Position numbers and translations under genes: made by a program. This document shows positions 21,975-32,845 of a stretch of DNA of 64,000 bases, in pieces. Below the pieces are notes generated by a model that was not told the DNA's origin, made no database searches, and saw only the letters and a list, made by a program, of their open reading frames with translations. The stretch spans positions 94,383,352-94,447,351 of the forward strand of contig CM048841.1 in NCBI GenBank assembly GCA_026545765.1, written 5' to 3'. Positions within the stretch are counted from its first letter, which is position 1. Each line of letters starts with the position of its first letter. Source of the stretch: Plantago major. Its lineage: Eukaryota; Streptophyta; Magnoliopsida; Lamiales; Plantaginaceae.

Positions 21975-22058
21975 TTGATAATTGATATAGTAAGTAGATT
22001 TCTTATGCTTTAAATTTAATAGGATGGTTTGTTTCTATACATGGTTGCATTTGTGTGT

Positions 22059-22067
22059 ATTTATATA
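22059..22067 (-). promoter_or_regulatory. TATA-like box for the gene at 21795-21974
   Basis: TATTTATATAGG on the plus strand reads CCTATATAAATA on the minus strand, about 85-95 bp upstream of the ATG. The paralogue has AACTATAAATACTAC in the same place (about 24797-24810). Confidence 0.5.
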
Positions 22068-22326
22068 GGTGAGATTTTTGTTTGCTATCTAATTTAAAAT
22101 TAAATTATAATGTGTGTAATTTGGAATAAATTTCTTGGTTATTGCATGGAAAACATATTGTAGGTGGAATTGACATTTTATCGACGTGTTCAACTGTTCA
22201 TGTGGTGTTCAATTCTCTAAATGTATACATATATGTATGTTATGGAAGATATTATTAATTATAAAGTGTAATTTTCCATGAACATTTCAAGTTATTAATG
22301 TGATATCTACATTATGTAATGTAATA

Positions 22327-22560
22327 CTCCCTCAATTCAGAAAAATTGTTATATTTTGAGCTTTGATTTATTTATCTTGAATAAATTACTTTAAATAGCG
22401 ATAATAGTAAATAATTTAATAAAATCATATAATAAAAATTTATTTCTAAATTTTCATTATATAATTTTAATAATTTATTTATTAATATCGTTTAAGAGTA
22501 AATTGTGATCAAACGCGGAGACAGTTGACCGGTCAAAGTCAAGATATAACACTTTTTAGG
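22327..22560. mobile_element. Stowaway-like MITE, one end decayed
   Basis: It begins CTCCCTCAATTCAGAAAAA after a TA. It shares its centre (TTATATAATTTTAATAATTT and GACAGTTGACCGGTCAAA) with the better preserved element at 28063-28320. The right end no longer shows a GGAGGGAG-type repeat. Confidence 0.5.
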
Positions 22561-23488
22561 TAAAACTAATTCCATAAAACATGTTAAATTTTCATCTAAA
22601 CATGTTAGATTAAAATCAGTCACGAATTCGATAAAACTGCAACTTGCTTCAATAGAGTTAATTGCATTGCAACTTAAAGCCAAAGATCGAGACACATTGT
22701 GCTATTCATCATCTAATTAATTAACTCGTTTCGTACCTAACTAGTTTATCAAAGGTTGAATATATCTAATCTATTCATCTGAATATCTGATGAAGGAGAA
22801 CATATTATTAAAGCTAAGATGATAATTTGAAACGTACGTAGAATAGTTAATTAGCGGAATAATCGCTTGTTGACTTTGTTACTGCAACAGTTTTTGTGTT
22901 GGTTTGTGTGGTGGCTTATTAGTATAGTAATTACCCCGAAACAGAGGACGTATATGTCAACGACAACGATTGAAGGGTGCCTTATGTCCTCTTTTCGCCG
23001 TCCCGCAGAACTTTATACATTTGTCATTTTTAGTCGTTCCATAGAACTTCATACATTACTAAAAAAAGTAAGTTACCCCGCACCCAACAAATACTAAACA
23101 ATCACAACTTTTCACTTAAATTACACATTTTACCACTAAAATTACATTTTTTCACACAGAGTTGATGGTAAACTAGGTCCAGTATTGCATCAACTTCTAC
23201 GTGATTTCAAGGAAAGTATTGAAATATACTCTATCTTGCATGTATCTAGATGTTTATTTTATTAATGCACTAATATTAGGATTTAGGGACCCCTTGTACA
23301 TAGTTTGTGTGGTTGTATACTTGTATCCATATTTCTAGCGTACGTGGTGTTAATTGGACAGAGAAAAAAAAAGTTTGCGTTTCATTAGGGTTTCGAGTTT
23401 TCGATAGCTACTGGCAGATTTTGGATGGGTAGGCTTCTAGTATTTATTTTATTTGAAAATAATCAAAAGTAGCGTTGCTTATTTTATA
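22561..23488. other. Non-coding spacer
   Basis: No gene was recognised. It includes the 5' flank of spacer duplication unit 1 (to about 23000) and AT-rich sequence beyond. Confidence 0.5.
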
Positions 23489-23731
23489 CTTCCTCCTTTC
23501 TTTTACAACATTTCGGGCGTTTTTTTATAAGTTTAACGTTTCCGTTTTTGTAAACCCACTATCTCCACATATTAATTTTTAAACACTCTCTTTCATACTT
23601 TATCTATTTTCTTTCTTACTTTTTTCTATTATCTCTCTTACTTTCTACCATCCACTTCTTTTTTTATTATATTTTCTTAAAATTTTGACAAAGTCAAATG
23701 GTAAAACTTCAAAAAAAAAAAACGGAGAGAG
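23489..23731. mobile_element. Stowaway-like MITE
   Basis: It is bounded by TA on both sides (23487-23488 and 23732-23733). Its ends are CTTCCTCCTTTCTTTTACAA and ...AAAACGGAGAGAG, the CTCCCTCC-type termini of plant Tc1/mariner MITEs. There is no coding capacity. Confidence 0.6.
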
Positions 23732-24119
23732 TACTTTCAATGGTAAAAGTAAAAATTGCAGGTCATACAAGACACATGGCTAAAAGTACATGTTACGATT
23801 TTTTGTAAAGGTTTGCTCAAACATCAAATGTGTGAGGAAATTAATTCAGGGGGTACTATGCAGTTAGCTTTAAAAGTTTACAAGTGCATTTTACACCAAA
23901 TGTTCAAAAAGCTTATCGTATTTGAACCTAAGATTACTCACTGCATGTGGGAGTTTCACAGACTATTCACAGAGTTTTTTCACCGCCGTGACCAAAATTC
24001 AGCTACTCACCAGCCGTTCTCGCTTGACTGCTCACTTCAAGAGCAAATATATAGTACATAATATGTTGTTTGGATTTACACGAGTCTAGAGTCTAAAAAA
24101 GTTGGTGAAGATGTGTGAA

Positions 24120-25500
24120 GTCATGTATTTTGGCCTTTTGAGTCCTTTAATCTAGCAAATGACATTATTTTGGAGCTAGATTCATGCTACAAGTATTACC
24201 TTAATTGTTCATGTCATTAGTATAAATCATATATAGCTAGTACAAAATCATATAGATGGATGATCATCATTATGAATACTGAGAGAAAATATAAGAGTTT
24301 ATTTCTGACAATAAAAAAGTATACTTCATTTCATATATCACATAAAAAGAGGACTTGTATAAAAGAATGAAGAAACAAGTGGAAAAAATAGAAACACAAG
24401 CTAAAACACACACACTCAAACACTAGAAATAATACAAAACACTACATATTATACAAAATTATGCATAGTAAATGATGATGATAAATTGATAATACAAAAC
24501 ACATAGCGGATATCGGTGATAAATCGAATCATTCATCATCGTTATCACCATGGCTGATTTTCCCCTTATTCTTGTAATCCTTGACAGCCTCCTTGCTAGC
24601 TTTCACCACTTTGCCGACACCTTGTGCAATTTTCTTGCCCACTTTGGTGGAGACATGCTCTCTCCCTTTTGGGTAAACACTTCCTTCTTTTGAATACGAA
24701 TCCATTGATGATGATGAATAATATAGTAAGTATATTTCTTATGTTTTGAATTTAATTGGATGGTTTGTTTCTATTTCGAATTGGTTGCTTTTGTGTAGTA
24801 TTTATAGTTGAGGTTTATGTTTTCTATCTAAAATTATATTATAATGTGTGTAATTTGGAATAAATTTCTAAGTCATTGCATGGAAAATATAATCGTAGGT
24901 GAAATGGACATTTTATGGCCTCTAGTAGATGATATATTTCGACGTGTTCAACTGTTCATGTTTGTTCATGTGGTGTTCTCTACATGTATCATCAATCTTT
25001 TGGATCGGAAGAAATTAAGGTGTAATTTTCCTTTGGTATTTGATGTTAATTAATGTGATCATGTATTTTCCACTGATATTTGATGTTAATGTCATCTCTA
25101 CATGATCACAAATTAAGTATTAAAAGGGCCATGCTTATTGACGGAAGATTGTCAAATATTTTTAAGTATACGTGTAATATTTTACTAGTAATCTTCTGCG
25201 AGTAAACATTTTGTAACAATTTCTATGTTTTCTACGTAGATGTACAACATTTTATGTACACTTTCGCGTATAACATCACAGAGAACACATATTATATCTG
25301 ATCAACGAGAACATATTAATTGTTAAAGATGATAATTCGAGACGTACAAAACTAATTTACTCATTCTTTAGAATTAATTTATTAGAATAAGTACTGGGAC
25401 AATCGTGTTTTGCAACAGTTTTTGTGTGGTGGACTAATTGCAGTATCGTATAGTAATTACCCTGAAACTAAGGAGTATATGTCAACGACGACAATGATTG
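24120..25500. repeat. Spacer duplication, unit 2
   Basis: It is the direct repeat of 21420-23100 with the paralogous short gene. The unit 1 copy carries the extra Stowaway-like MITE at 22327-22560, which is absent here at the corresponding place (after about 25070). Confidence 0.7.
24529..24705 (-). CDS. Short KEGSVYP-motif lysine-rich protein, unit 2 (58 aa)
   Basis: A 58-codon minus-strand frame from ATG 24705 to a TGA at 24529. It starts MDSYSKEGSVYPKGREHVST and is nearly identical to unit 1 from HVSTKVGKK to KDYKNKGK. The differences are a deletion of KGKF near the N-terminus and a two-residue insertion in the acidic tail (HGDNDDE). Both indels are multiples of three, as expected under selection for the frame. 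A TATA-like box precedes it by about 95-105 bp. The function is unknown. See the partner gene at 21795-21974 for composition. Confidence 0.65.
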   Translation of the reverse strand: MDSYSKEGSVYPKGREHVSTKVGKKIAQGVGKVVKASKEAVKDYKNKGKISHGDNDDE

Positions 25501-25559
25501 AATTCCGTACTTTTTTGTCGTTTTAAACCTACCTATCTTCTACGAGATGCCTTGATAAC

Positions 25560-25930
25560 AACTTGGATGTATATGTTGACAAACTTGACATTTTTTCGTC
25601 AAGGAGAACAAATTGTTAAAGATAATAATGATAATTAGGGACGTATTTTTACTAAAAATACTGGATTAAGTATTCTGATTTACGGTTCTCTAGACAAATA
25701 TATTTATGTATTAATGGTTAATTTAGACTAATTCTTTAATTAATTAGAAGAATTTAACTGGAATAATCATGTTTAATTTGTGATTTACAACAGTTTTTGT
25801 GTGGTGAATTTGTTAGTATATAGGGGATTTTTACAGTGAGATAGTAGTCGTACTACTAGTATATGGTAATAATTACTCCGAAACATACTAGGGCTCATGT
25901 CAGCGACAATGACTGACCGTAGTTTGGTTC
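25560..25930. repeat. Third, partial copy of the spacer duplication flank
   Basis: GTTGACAAACTTGACATTTTT, GATGATAATT-like and ACAGTTTTTGTGTGGTG...TACTCCGAAACA blocks match the upstream flanks of units 1 and 2. The gene itself is missing. Confidence 0.5.
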
Positions 25931-26300
25931 GTCAACTAATTTAATTCCAGAAATTAATGTGCTTATTTTATCTGGTAATAATCAGAAACTTAGCTTTATT
26001 TTCGTGTCATTCTTAACTAGATGCCTTGTTGCCCGGTAACAATTTGGATAATATTGACAAACTTGACATGGTACCACATTTTGATTGTGTAATTTTGCAT
26101 CAACTTCCAAGTGACCAAGTTATTTCATGGAAGATATTAAAATATTGATATCTTGCATGCATGTTTTCTAGATGTTTATGTTACTTCTAAGTAGGGACGG
26201 ACCCAGTATTTAAATTAAGAGGGAGAGAAATTATATATTATATTACTGCTTAGCGAGCTTAATTAGTCGGGTCGGACTTCTAATGTCCACACACAAATAA

Positions 26301-27238
26301 CTTATATTTAATTATGTAATGTTTGCTCTCGTACATTTAATGTAATATTTCATAGCATTAGTTAAACATTACATTTAATTATGTAATATTTGCTCTCGTA
26401 CATTTAATGCAATATTTCATAGCATGAGTTCAACATTATATTTAATTATGTAATGTTTGCTCTCGTACATTTAATGCAATATTTCATAGCATGAGTTCAA
26501 CATTACATTTAATTACGTAATGTTTGCTCTCGTACATTTAATGCAATAATTCATAGAATGAGTTCAACATTACATTTAATTACGTAATGTTTGCTCTCGT
26601 ACATTTAATGCAATAATTCATAGCATGAGTTCAACATTACATTTAATTACGTAATGTTTGCTCTCGTACATTTAATGCAATATTTCACAGCTTGAGTTCA
26701 ATATTACATTTAATTATGTAATGTTTGCTCTCGTACATTTAATGCAATATTTCACAGCTTGAGTTCAACATTACATTTAATTATGTAATGTTTGCTCTCG
26801 TACATTTAATGCAATATTTCATAGCTTGAGTTCAACATTACATTTAATTATGTAATGTTTGCTCTCGTACATTTAATGCAATATTTCATAGCATGAGTTC
26901 AACATTACATTTAATTATGTAATGTTTGCTCTCGTACATTTAATGCAATATTCATAGCATGAGTTCAACATTACATTTAATTATGTAATGTTTGCTCTCG
27001 TACATTTAATGCAATATTTCATAGAATGAGTTCAACATTACATTTAATTATGTAATGTTTGCTCTCGTACATTTAATGCAATATTTCATAGCATGAGTTC
27101 AACATTACATTTAATTATGTAATGTTTGCTCTCGTACATTTAATGCAATATTTCATAGCATGAGTTCAACATTACATTTAATTATGTAATGTTTGCTCTC
27201 GTACATTTAATGCAATATTTCATAGCATGAGTTCAACA
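26301..27238. repeat. Satellite-like array, 14 copies of a 67-bp unit
   Basis: TTTGCTCTCGTACATTTAAT occurs 14 times at about 67-bp spacing. Unit-to-unit differences are mostly single bases (ATGT/ACGT, CATAG/CACAG, GCATG/GCTTG). Each junction forms a 9-bp inverted repeat AACATTACA...TGTAATGTT around TTTAATTA. The array ends abruptly at 27238, where arm C of the palindrome starts. Confidence 0.95.
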
Positions 27239-28062
27239 AGTTTATGATGGGTGTCCAAGTCGATGATGATTCCGACGCCTTCTCCAAAGATTGCTATAAT
27301 GATTCCATGTATAGAGCTGACTAATTGTAATCTACTCGTGAGTTGACGTGTTAGACTATGACATATCATTTATAAGAGGGTAATGCAAACCTTCTTCCTT
27401 TAACAATACATTTTATAAAGGGGATGAGCCTTTAATTGACACATTTTCACCAACTCTAGTTTCATATTATAACATTTTCTTTAATTCTCTCACACATGTT
27501 AAATTACCTAGTAATTCAAATAAAAGTATTTGAGTAATTTTCAAGGTCCACTCTGACTACGAGTTACTATTATATTATATTGAATAAGTTTTTAACAGAA
27601 TTATTATATTATAAAAGTACACTGCTTCATTAACTTTTGAAATATAAGTTTTATTAAATATTTTTCCGATATAATTTAGAAGTAAATTATAGGCGAGTTG
27701 AGAAATGACTTGTTTGGCCTCTTGGAGAGTTGGAGCAACACTGCTGAAGATTATGGATTCTGGAATCAGGTCGTCCGGAGTGATAAGCAGTACTAGGCCT
27801 GATGTGGTTGTTGAATCGCCACCCATTGTAGCTGGTATATATGAAGTGATAACTATCGAATTCGTTTATGATATTTCGGTGTGGGTGTGAGTTGAAGATG
27901 ACGAATCTGCTGAGAAATTAGGAATTTAAATAGCTTCAACAAGAAGAAGATCAACAGACATACATAGAGATAGAGGCGTATGTATTGTATTTGTTTAAGC
28001 GAGCAATTAGCGCGGGAGTAATTAGTATTTATGACATTCATTAGTTTTTTTTTAAAGTATTA

Positions 28063-28320
28063 CTCCCTCCATTTCGGAAAAAGTATTACATTTTACTATT
28101 TTGCGGTTAACTGTCTCCGCATTTGACCACAATTTACTCTTAAACGATATTAATAAATAAATTATTAAAATTATATAATGAAAATTTTGTAATTAAATTT
28201 TTATTATATGATTTTATTAATTTATTTACTATTATCGTTTATGAGTAATTTGTGGTCAAACTCAAAGACAGTTGACCGGTCAAAATCAAAATGTAACAAT
28301 TTTTTCTAAAATGGAGGGCG
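28063..28320. mobile_element. Stowaway MITE (258 bp)
   Basis: TA flanks both sides (28061-28062 and 28321-28322). The ends are CTCCCTCCATTTCGGAAAAA and ...TTTTTCTAAAATGGAGGGCG, inverted. The interior is also inverted around its centre (TAAACGATATTAATAAATAA against TTATTTACTATTATCGTTTA), so the whole element can fold into a long hairpin. Confidence 0.8.
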
Positions 28321-28639
28321 TAATATATTCAAGTAGATGCGCGTGGGGATCTAAATTTGAAAGTCAATTTTACAATTTTGCGTACAAATCTGCATGTTTG
28401 GCTAAATAATCCCAGCCTCAAAACCAAATGCGTGAGCGCGTGTTTTCGCCCTTTCCTCTTCTTCCCCGCTTTCATCTTTTCCACACCTCTCTCATCCTCT
28501 TCCTTATCTCATCCGACGAACTCGAATCGAATAAGTTACATCTCTTAGCCACCGCCACCATTAATCTAAGCCCTCTCTAGCAGCGTGACTTCATGTATCC
28601 GAGACAAACTTCTCAAGTCTATTGCAAGGTCAATAAGCT

Positions 28640-28870
28640 TACCAGTGGATAGTTTCCTGAAGCAATTTGGCAAGCGACCCGTAACATATGTGAGATTCAA
28701 TTACTACCAAGGCCAGATTTAGTGCATGGGGGGTTGAAACCACACGCAGACGGAAGTGATATACGGATCTGATCCCAAACAAGTCGAATTGAAGGCCTTC
28801 AAGTGCATACGGATCTCATCATAATTCTAATAATAATGGTGACTCAGATAGTCACATCGAACTCTACACC
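28640..28870 (+). pseudogene. 2-oxoglutarate/Fe(II) dioxygenase fragment (SRG1-like)
   Basis: Across two frames the reading is FLKQFGKRPVTYVRFNYY, then RPDLVHG..LKPHADGSDI, then EGLQVHTD. This is the iron-binding region of plant 2OG oxygenases, with the H-x-D pair in PHAD. A frame change after NYY, extra bases in the VHG..LK stretch and a TGA after DIRI show that it is dead. No other exon was found nearby, so it is an isolated fragment. Confidence 0.65.
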
Positions 28871-29696
28871 TTCTGCATACAGTTTCAACTCCTTTCCACC
28901 AGACCATATGACATTCATTAGTAACTGAGTTAAATTAATGTAACCACCAAAGTTCATCTTCAAATTTTCAAATAATGTGAATGTATGGATAAATACTACT
29001 AGTAGGAGAATGTTACGGTAGCGTGTTTTATTATTTTATAGACAAACCTAGAAATGTTCACGTAAGATTTTTCATATCGAGAATCGCTATCCTTGAGCAA
29101 TCAAGTACGTTATGTCACATTTTGAAGTTTTATGTTTGTCCTTTTATGTGCTTCACATTAATTTTTCGCGTGCATTAGGTTATCTAAGTTGTAACTTGTA
29201 AAAACTTCTTTCTTTTCTCATTTACCCCCTTGTTATAGAAGGTATACAAGAAAAGATCCTAATACACCACCAACTCCACATGTGTATAACAGAATAGTAT
29301 CCAGAGTATAGTAGGGCAGGATCCTCCCCGGATACCGTATTCCACGTTCCAGAACGCATACATGAACGTGGTTCATTCTCAAACCTGATTCGTTCAAGAA
29401 CGTGTATGGATCGCCGATCCCAAGTTTCAAGTTCCCGAACGTGCATCCTCACACATTCTCGCACGAATGTTTGTCGGTTTGTCAAATTTAGCGAATCGGA
29501 GATGAAAGGAGAGATTCACATTTCCCCTCTTTTGTATGGAAGCAAATCATGTTACAATAAGTAGCAAATCGTTTAACAAGAATCACGTTCACACAATGGG
29601 ATTTGCCGGAGAATCGAATTCTCCAAAGCGAATTGCGTACCACGTCCTTGTTCATCTCTAAATCTTCCAAATATATGATATGTCTCGTATAGTACT

Positions 29697-29790
29697 AAGT
29701 CCCTGTTCTCTTCATCTGAAACTCCATTAATTTCAGTTCTTCAGTTCAAATCAGTTTAGCTCAGATTTGTTTAGTTGAATTTATGAGATA
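29697..29790. mobile_element. Tourist-type MITE, left part only
   Basis: GTCCCTGTTCTCTTCATCTG and CATTAATTTCAGTTC match the left half of the element at 21185-21302. The right end is missing. Confidence 0.45.
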
Positions 29791-29799
29791 TTGTTGTTT

Positions 29800-31420
29800 G
29801 TCTTCTGGAAGAAAATTACATTCAAATCGAATTCCTATTGACCTGAATGAATTGATCTTCAATATTCACTAGAATTTCTTTCAAACTCTTTACTTCTTAT
29901 ATAACCCCGTCACTCTCATGTATCCCATTCCCTTGTAGACCAAAATCCGACCATTCGCGTTGGCGCAGTTATTTATGGGCTGATACCTAAGCGGAAAGGG
30001 TATCTATATCTATATGATATAACTAACTATAACAATATTTCCTTAGAACATGAGTGGTCAGTTGATTCTAGATGACGATTCGAATCTGGCTTGTCTGCTT
30101 GACCATGGTTTATGTCAATTGCTGGGGTATTTATATTCGCGTTCACACTCGTTCACACACTGACTGCAGCAAAATATGCTCTGAGAATTATGCTTTTGAT
30201 GGTGGAGTAGTAGTTTTCAAGTCAACTGTCATTGTACTATTTGCAACTTAATTGCAAATATGAGAAACCAATTGAAATTAAACTCACTTCTATATAATTT
30301 CTTTAAAAGTAGATGTGACAATCTGACTTATCATCGTGTTGCACATGATGATTGTTGTCTTGCTTGTTCGCTTTTGTATCTAGTTATCCATTTATGGGAA
30401 GATTAATATAAATTAACCGAAAAGAATTGTCAGATGAGTTGTTAGTTTGTTTCTATCTTCAGGATAGGTATCCTTTGTGGCATTATGCAACCAAACAAAG
30501 GCACAAACCATCTTTGGAAACTTCTCCTAGCTAGTTTTTAATATGGAAATGGATGTCGTCTCATCATACGCGTCTGCAAGATAACATCCTTATCGGGTAA
30601 GAACTAAGAACTAATTTAAAATGGTTGTGCAAAAATTTTAAAGCTGAAAACAAGTTCTATATTCGAATAAGTACAAGGTGATTGGAATTAGTGAATTATT
30701 GTCGATGCTTACCGACCATTTGGCATAGAATTAAGATATATCAAATTGAGTTAAGGAGTGGGTTTGTCTCACTATTTTGTATGACATTGTCCACTATAGC
30801 TCAAGGCCTAATCCCGAAAGGTTTTGTTCTTAGGTTAGTATATGTTTACAAATATCCACATGTTTAATAATATGAATTTTTATTTTTTTTTACCAACATT
30901 ATCTATAAGTTATTCGCATACGAAGTTTGAAAGCGTTGATCATGAAAAGTCAAAATGGGTAATCCAATTTGGGACGAAAGGAGTATATACTTTTTTTTTT
31001 TTTTTTAAATCTATACACCCATCTTACTTTTTCAATAATAGCAATGTGAGTTTTTTGTTTGCACTCTTTACAATACTCTCCCCTCAAACAAAGTACTATT
31101 GAAGCCCCCTCCAAATGATCCCTTGAATTCTCTGAATCGCCACAACTTCTAAAACGACTTGGACCTTCTTCGTTCCTTAAAAGGATACCGGAGTTCACTT
31201 CCTTTAACTTGAAACCAAAGAATCATCAAGCCTACACTTGAACGATCATCTTTAGTCCAACTTTCTCCACCGGATCATGGACTCTTGCCGTTCTCCTGGC
31301 CTGCAGCCCCACCACATCGCCAAGTCCGTAAACTTGGATCCACTCCCACGGGCAGTGCCAATTGTTGGGTAGCATGGGTCAGTCCTTGTATGATGTGGTA
31401 CACAAGTATAGGATCAAACT
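29800..31420. other. Arm C flank without gene
   Basis: It is homologous (inverted) to 9080-10510. The open frames here are not recognisable. The block at about 31265-31400 is the inverted copy of the primer-site-like remnant at 9100-9262. Confidence 0.5.
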
Positions 31421-31528
31421 GCACATATAGTAAAACAGTGGTAGTGGGATGAAATGTTATATAATCCAAATGAAACCACAAAGTTATGACATCAGAAGCA
31501 TTACATCACACAGATTCCTATGCCATGC

Positions 31529-31534
31529 CACGTG
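31529..31534. promoter_or_regulatory. CACGTG (ABRE-like) upstream of the 83-aa gene, copy C
   Basis: TGCCACGTGTCAAATGG lies about 180 bp upstream of the ATG at 31712. The same box is found in the same place in copies A and B. Confidence 0.55.
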
Positions 31535-31711
31535 TCAAATGGTCTAAAGAGCCTTTACCCTCAAGTTTCTGGATTAACTATCAAACAATGCTCCTCACAC
31601 TGCTCTATTTAATTTACTAATGAACTGGACTAACTGTATTCATAAAACAAAGCACTAAACAGAGCATATTCTAAAACAGAGAAAAACAGAGCATATTCTA
31701 AAACAGAGAAA

Positions 31712-31963
31712 ATGGTGGCTGAAACTGTGAAACTAGGCCGATCCGAGTCCGAGGTGTCAACTGGGAAGCTTCCGCAGTTCAAGCCCAAAGAGGGGAGTGT
31801 TTTCCCGGCAAAGCGCAGACTTGTAAAGAAAATGATGTTCAATTGTATCGTTGATTCGATTCGCTCGTCCTGCTTCAAATCCGTGCATCCAAACACGGCC
31901 TTGTACCTGAAGAAATATGGAAGGATGGTTAAGAAGAAGAAGGTTGTGTTCCCGCACGTGTAA
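31712..31963 (+). CDS. Small basic KEGSVFP-motif protein, copy C (83 aa)
   Basis: An uninterrupted 83-codon frame from ATG 31712 to a TAA at 31961-31963. The protein differs from copy B at one position (Arg in GRMVKKKK). It has the invariant core KPKEGSVFPAKRRLVKKMMF and a basic tail ending VVFPHV. The leader has two tandem GCATATTCTAAAACAGAGAA units just before the ATG. Transcription would run towards 32000, opposite to copy B. The family is unrecognised. The protein could act in the nucleus given its clusters of Lys/Arg (KRRLVKK and KKKK), but this is speculative. Confidence 0.75.
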   Translation: MVAETVKLGRSESEVSTGKLPQFKPKEGSVFPAKRRLVKKMMFNCIVDSIRSSCFKSVHPNTALYLKKYGRMVKKKKVVFPHV

Positions 31964-32202
31964 ATCTGTTATCCTAATCCAGTGTTTATTTGATTTATTT
32001 AAGCTCTATTAATGTTGTTGTATATTAAAACTGTGTAGATTCTTGATTTTTATTCAATATGGATTATCGTTTTCTTTCTTCTTTTGTTTAGTTCTTTCCC
32101 ATTTCTGTTGTATTTATTTATGTAGGGACATATTTCTCACTTTACAGTTGTAGATGAGTTTATTTGGATAATATTTTAAATGTTAGTTGTTAGGGGTAAT
32201 TA

Positions 32203-32326
32203 GGCTATGTTTTTTTCATCTGAAACCTCATTAAATTTCAGTTCAGTTCAGCTTAGTTGTTTTTTATACTACAGTTCAGTTTAGTTTAGGCCACTTCAGT
32301 TCTGTTCAGATGAACAGAACAGAGCC
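32203..32326. mobile_element. Tourist-type MITE, copy in arm C
   Basis: The ends GGCTATGTTTTTTTCATCTG and ...CAGATGAACAGAACAGAGCC are inverted, and TTA flanks both sides (32200-32202 and 32327-32329). It is the partner of 7199-7314 in arm B. Confidence 0.7.
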
Positions 32327-32730
32327 TTAATGGTGCGACCGGTTTGGTTACATGAAGGTTCTATGTTGTGTATTGCAAGGTTCATAGTGATTACGAAATA
32401 AATTAAGGTGTTTAATCGAGGTTATTTTTTTCGTACACCCCCTTAGTTTTGAGAGCAAACAAAGCCTCATGAGCTTTTAGTATTTTTAAGGTTTTCAAAG
32501 AGTTAAACTTGTTGGTTGATCATGCTAATATTTTTATCTTAAAAGTACACGAGCCTTTATCCTTTCTAACCCATCCAAATACAGTGCACTATCAAAAGGG
32601 AAGGTTGAATTCAACAAGAAATATTGACAGCTTTGCTTAATTAATCCACCCTTGACCCAATCCACAACTTATTGAGTTTGAGCTTGTTATACTTAGTGAG
32701 GCAGCTGTGAAAGAGCGTAGAATTACTTAT

Positions 32731-32845
32731 GCTATGTTATTTTTAACTGAAATTTACAGAACTGAACTGAATTGAGTTGTAGTATAAAATATAATTAAGC
32801 AGAACTGAACTGAACGAGTTTTCAGTTGAAGAGAACAGAAGTCCA
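32731..32845. mobile_element. Tourist-like MITE, degenerate
   Basis: GCTATGTTATTTTTAACTGA at the left and CAGTTGAAGAGAACAGAAG at the right, with CAGAACTGAACTGAA-type inner repeats, place it in the same family. Target duplication is unclear. It lies just outside arm C. Confidence 0.45.

Larger units (their letters stand above)
21420..23100. repeat. Spacer duplication, unit 1 (direct to unit 2)
   Basis: TATTTTGGCCTTTTGAGTCC at about 21421 recurs at about 24127. The small gene is duplicated, and the region at 22795-23000 (GATGATAATTTGAAACGTAC...CCCCGAAACAGAGGACGTAT) recurs at 25320-25500. A third, more decayed partial copy without the gene lies at about 25560-25920. Confidence 0.75.
27583..29275. 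other. Segment of arm C without partner in arm B
   Basis: It holds a Stowaway MITE and a fragment of an oxygenase gene. An open minus-strand frame at 27575-27826 (start MGGDSTTTSGLVLLITPDDL) is not recognised and could be a gene fragment. It was either inserted in C or lost from B. No target duplication was identified. Confidence 0.5.
27240..32693. repeat. Segmental duplication, copy C = right arm of the palindrome (inverted to B)
   Basis: This is the inverse complement of copy B from 21170 back to about 6833, allowing for the insertions in each. The clearest blocks are 27240-27480 (against 20920-21170), 29275-29690 (against 10690 plus 19424-19900), 29930-30700 (against 9640-10400) and 31430-32690 (against 6833-8085). 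B and C are more alike than either is to A. The B and C proteins differ at one residue. Confidence 0.85.

Noticed and set aside
23756..24061. A 101-codon plus-strand open frame in the spacer
   Set aside because: It has no recognisable motif and no second copy with a conserved frame. Chance is the simplest explanation.
26301..27238. CRISPR-like array
   Set aside because: The 67-bp units are contiguous, with no unique spacers, and the window is plant nuclear DNA. It is a tandem satellite.
27575..27826. Minus-strand frame MGGDSTTTSGLVLLITPDDL as a gene
   Set aside because: It looks protein-like at its start but then runs into AT-rich sequence, with no family recognised. It is mentioned only within the unpaired segment of arm C.
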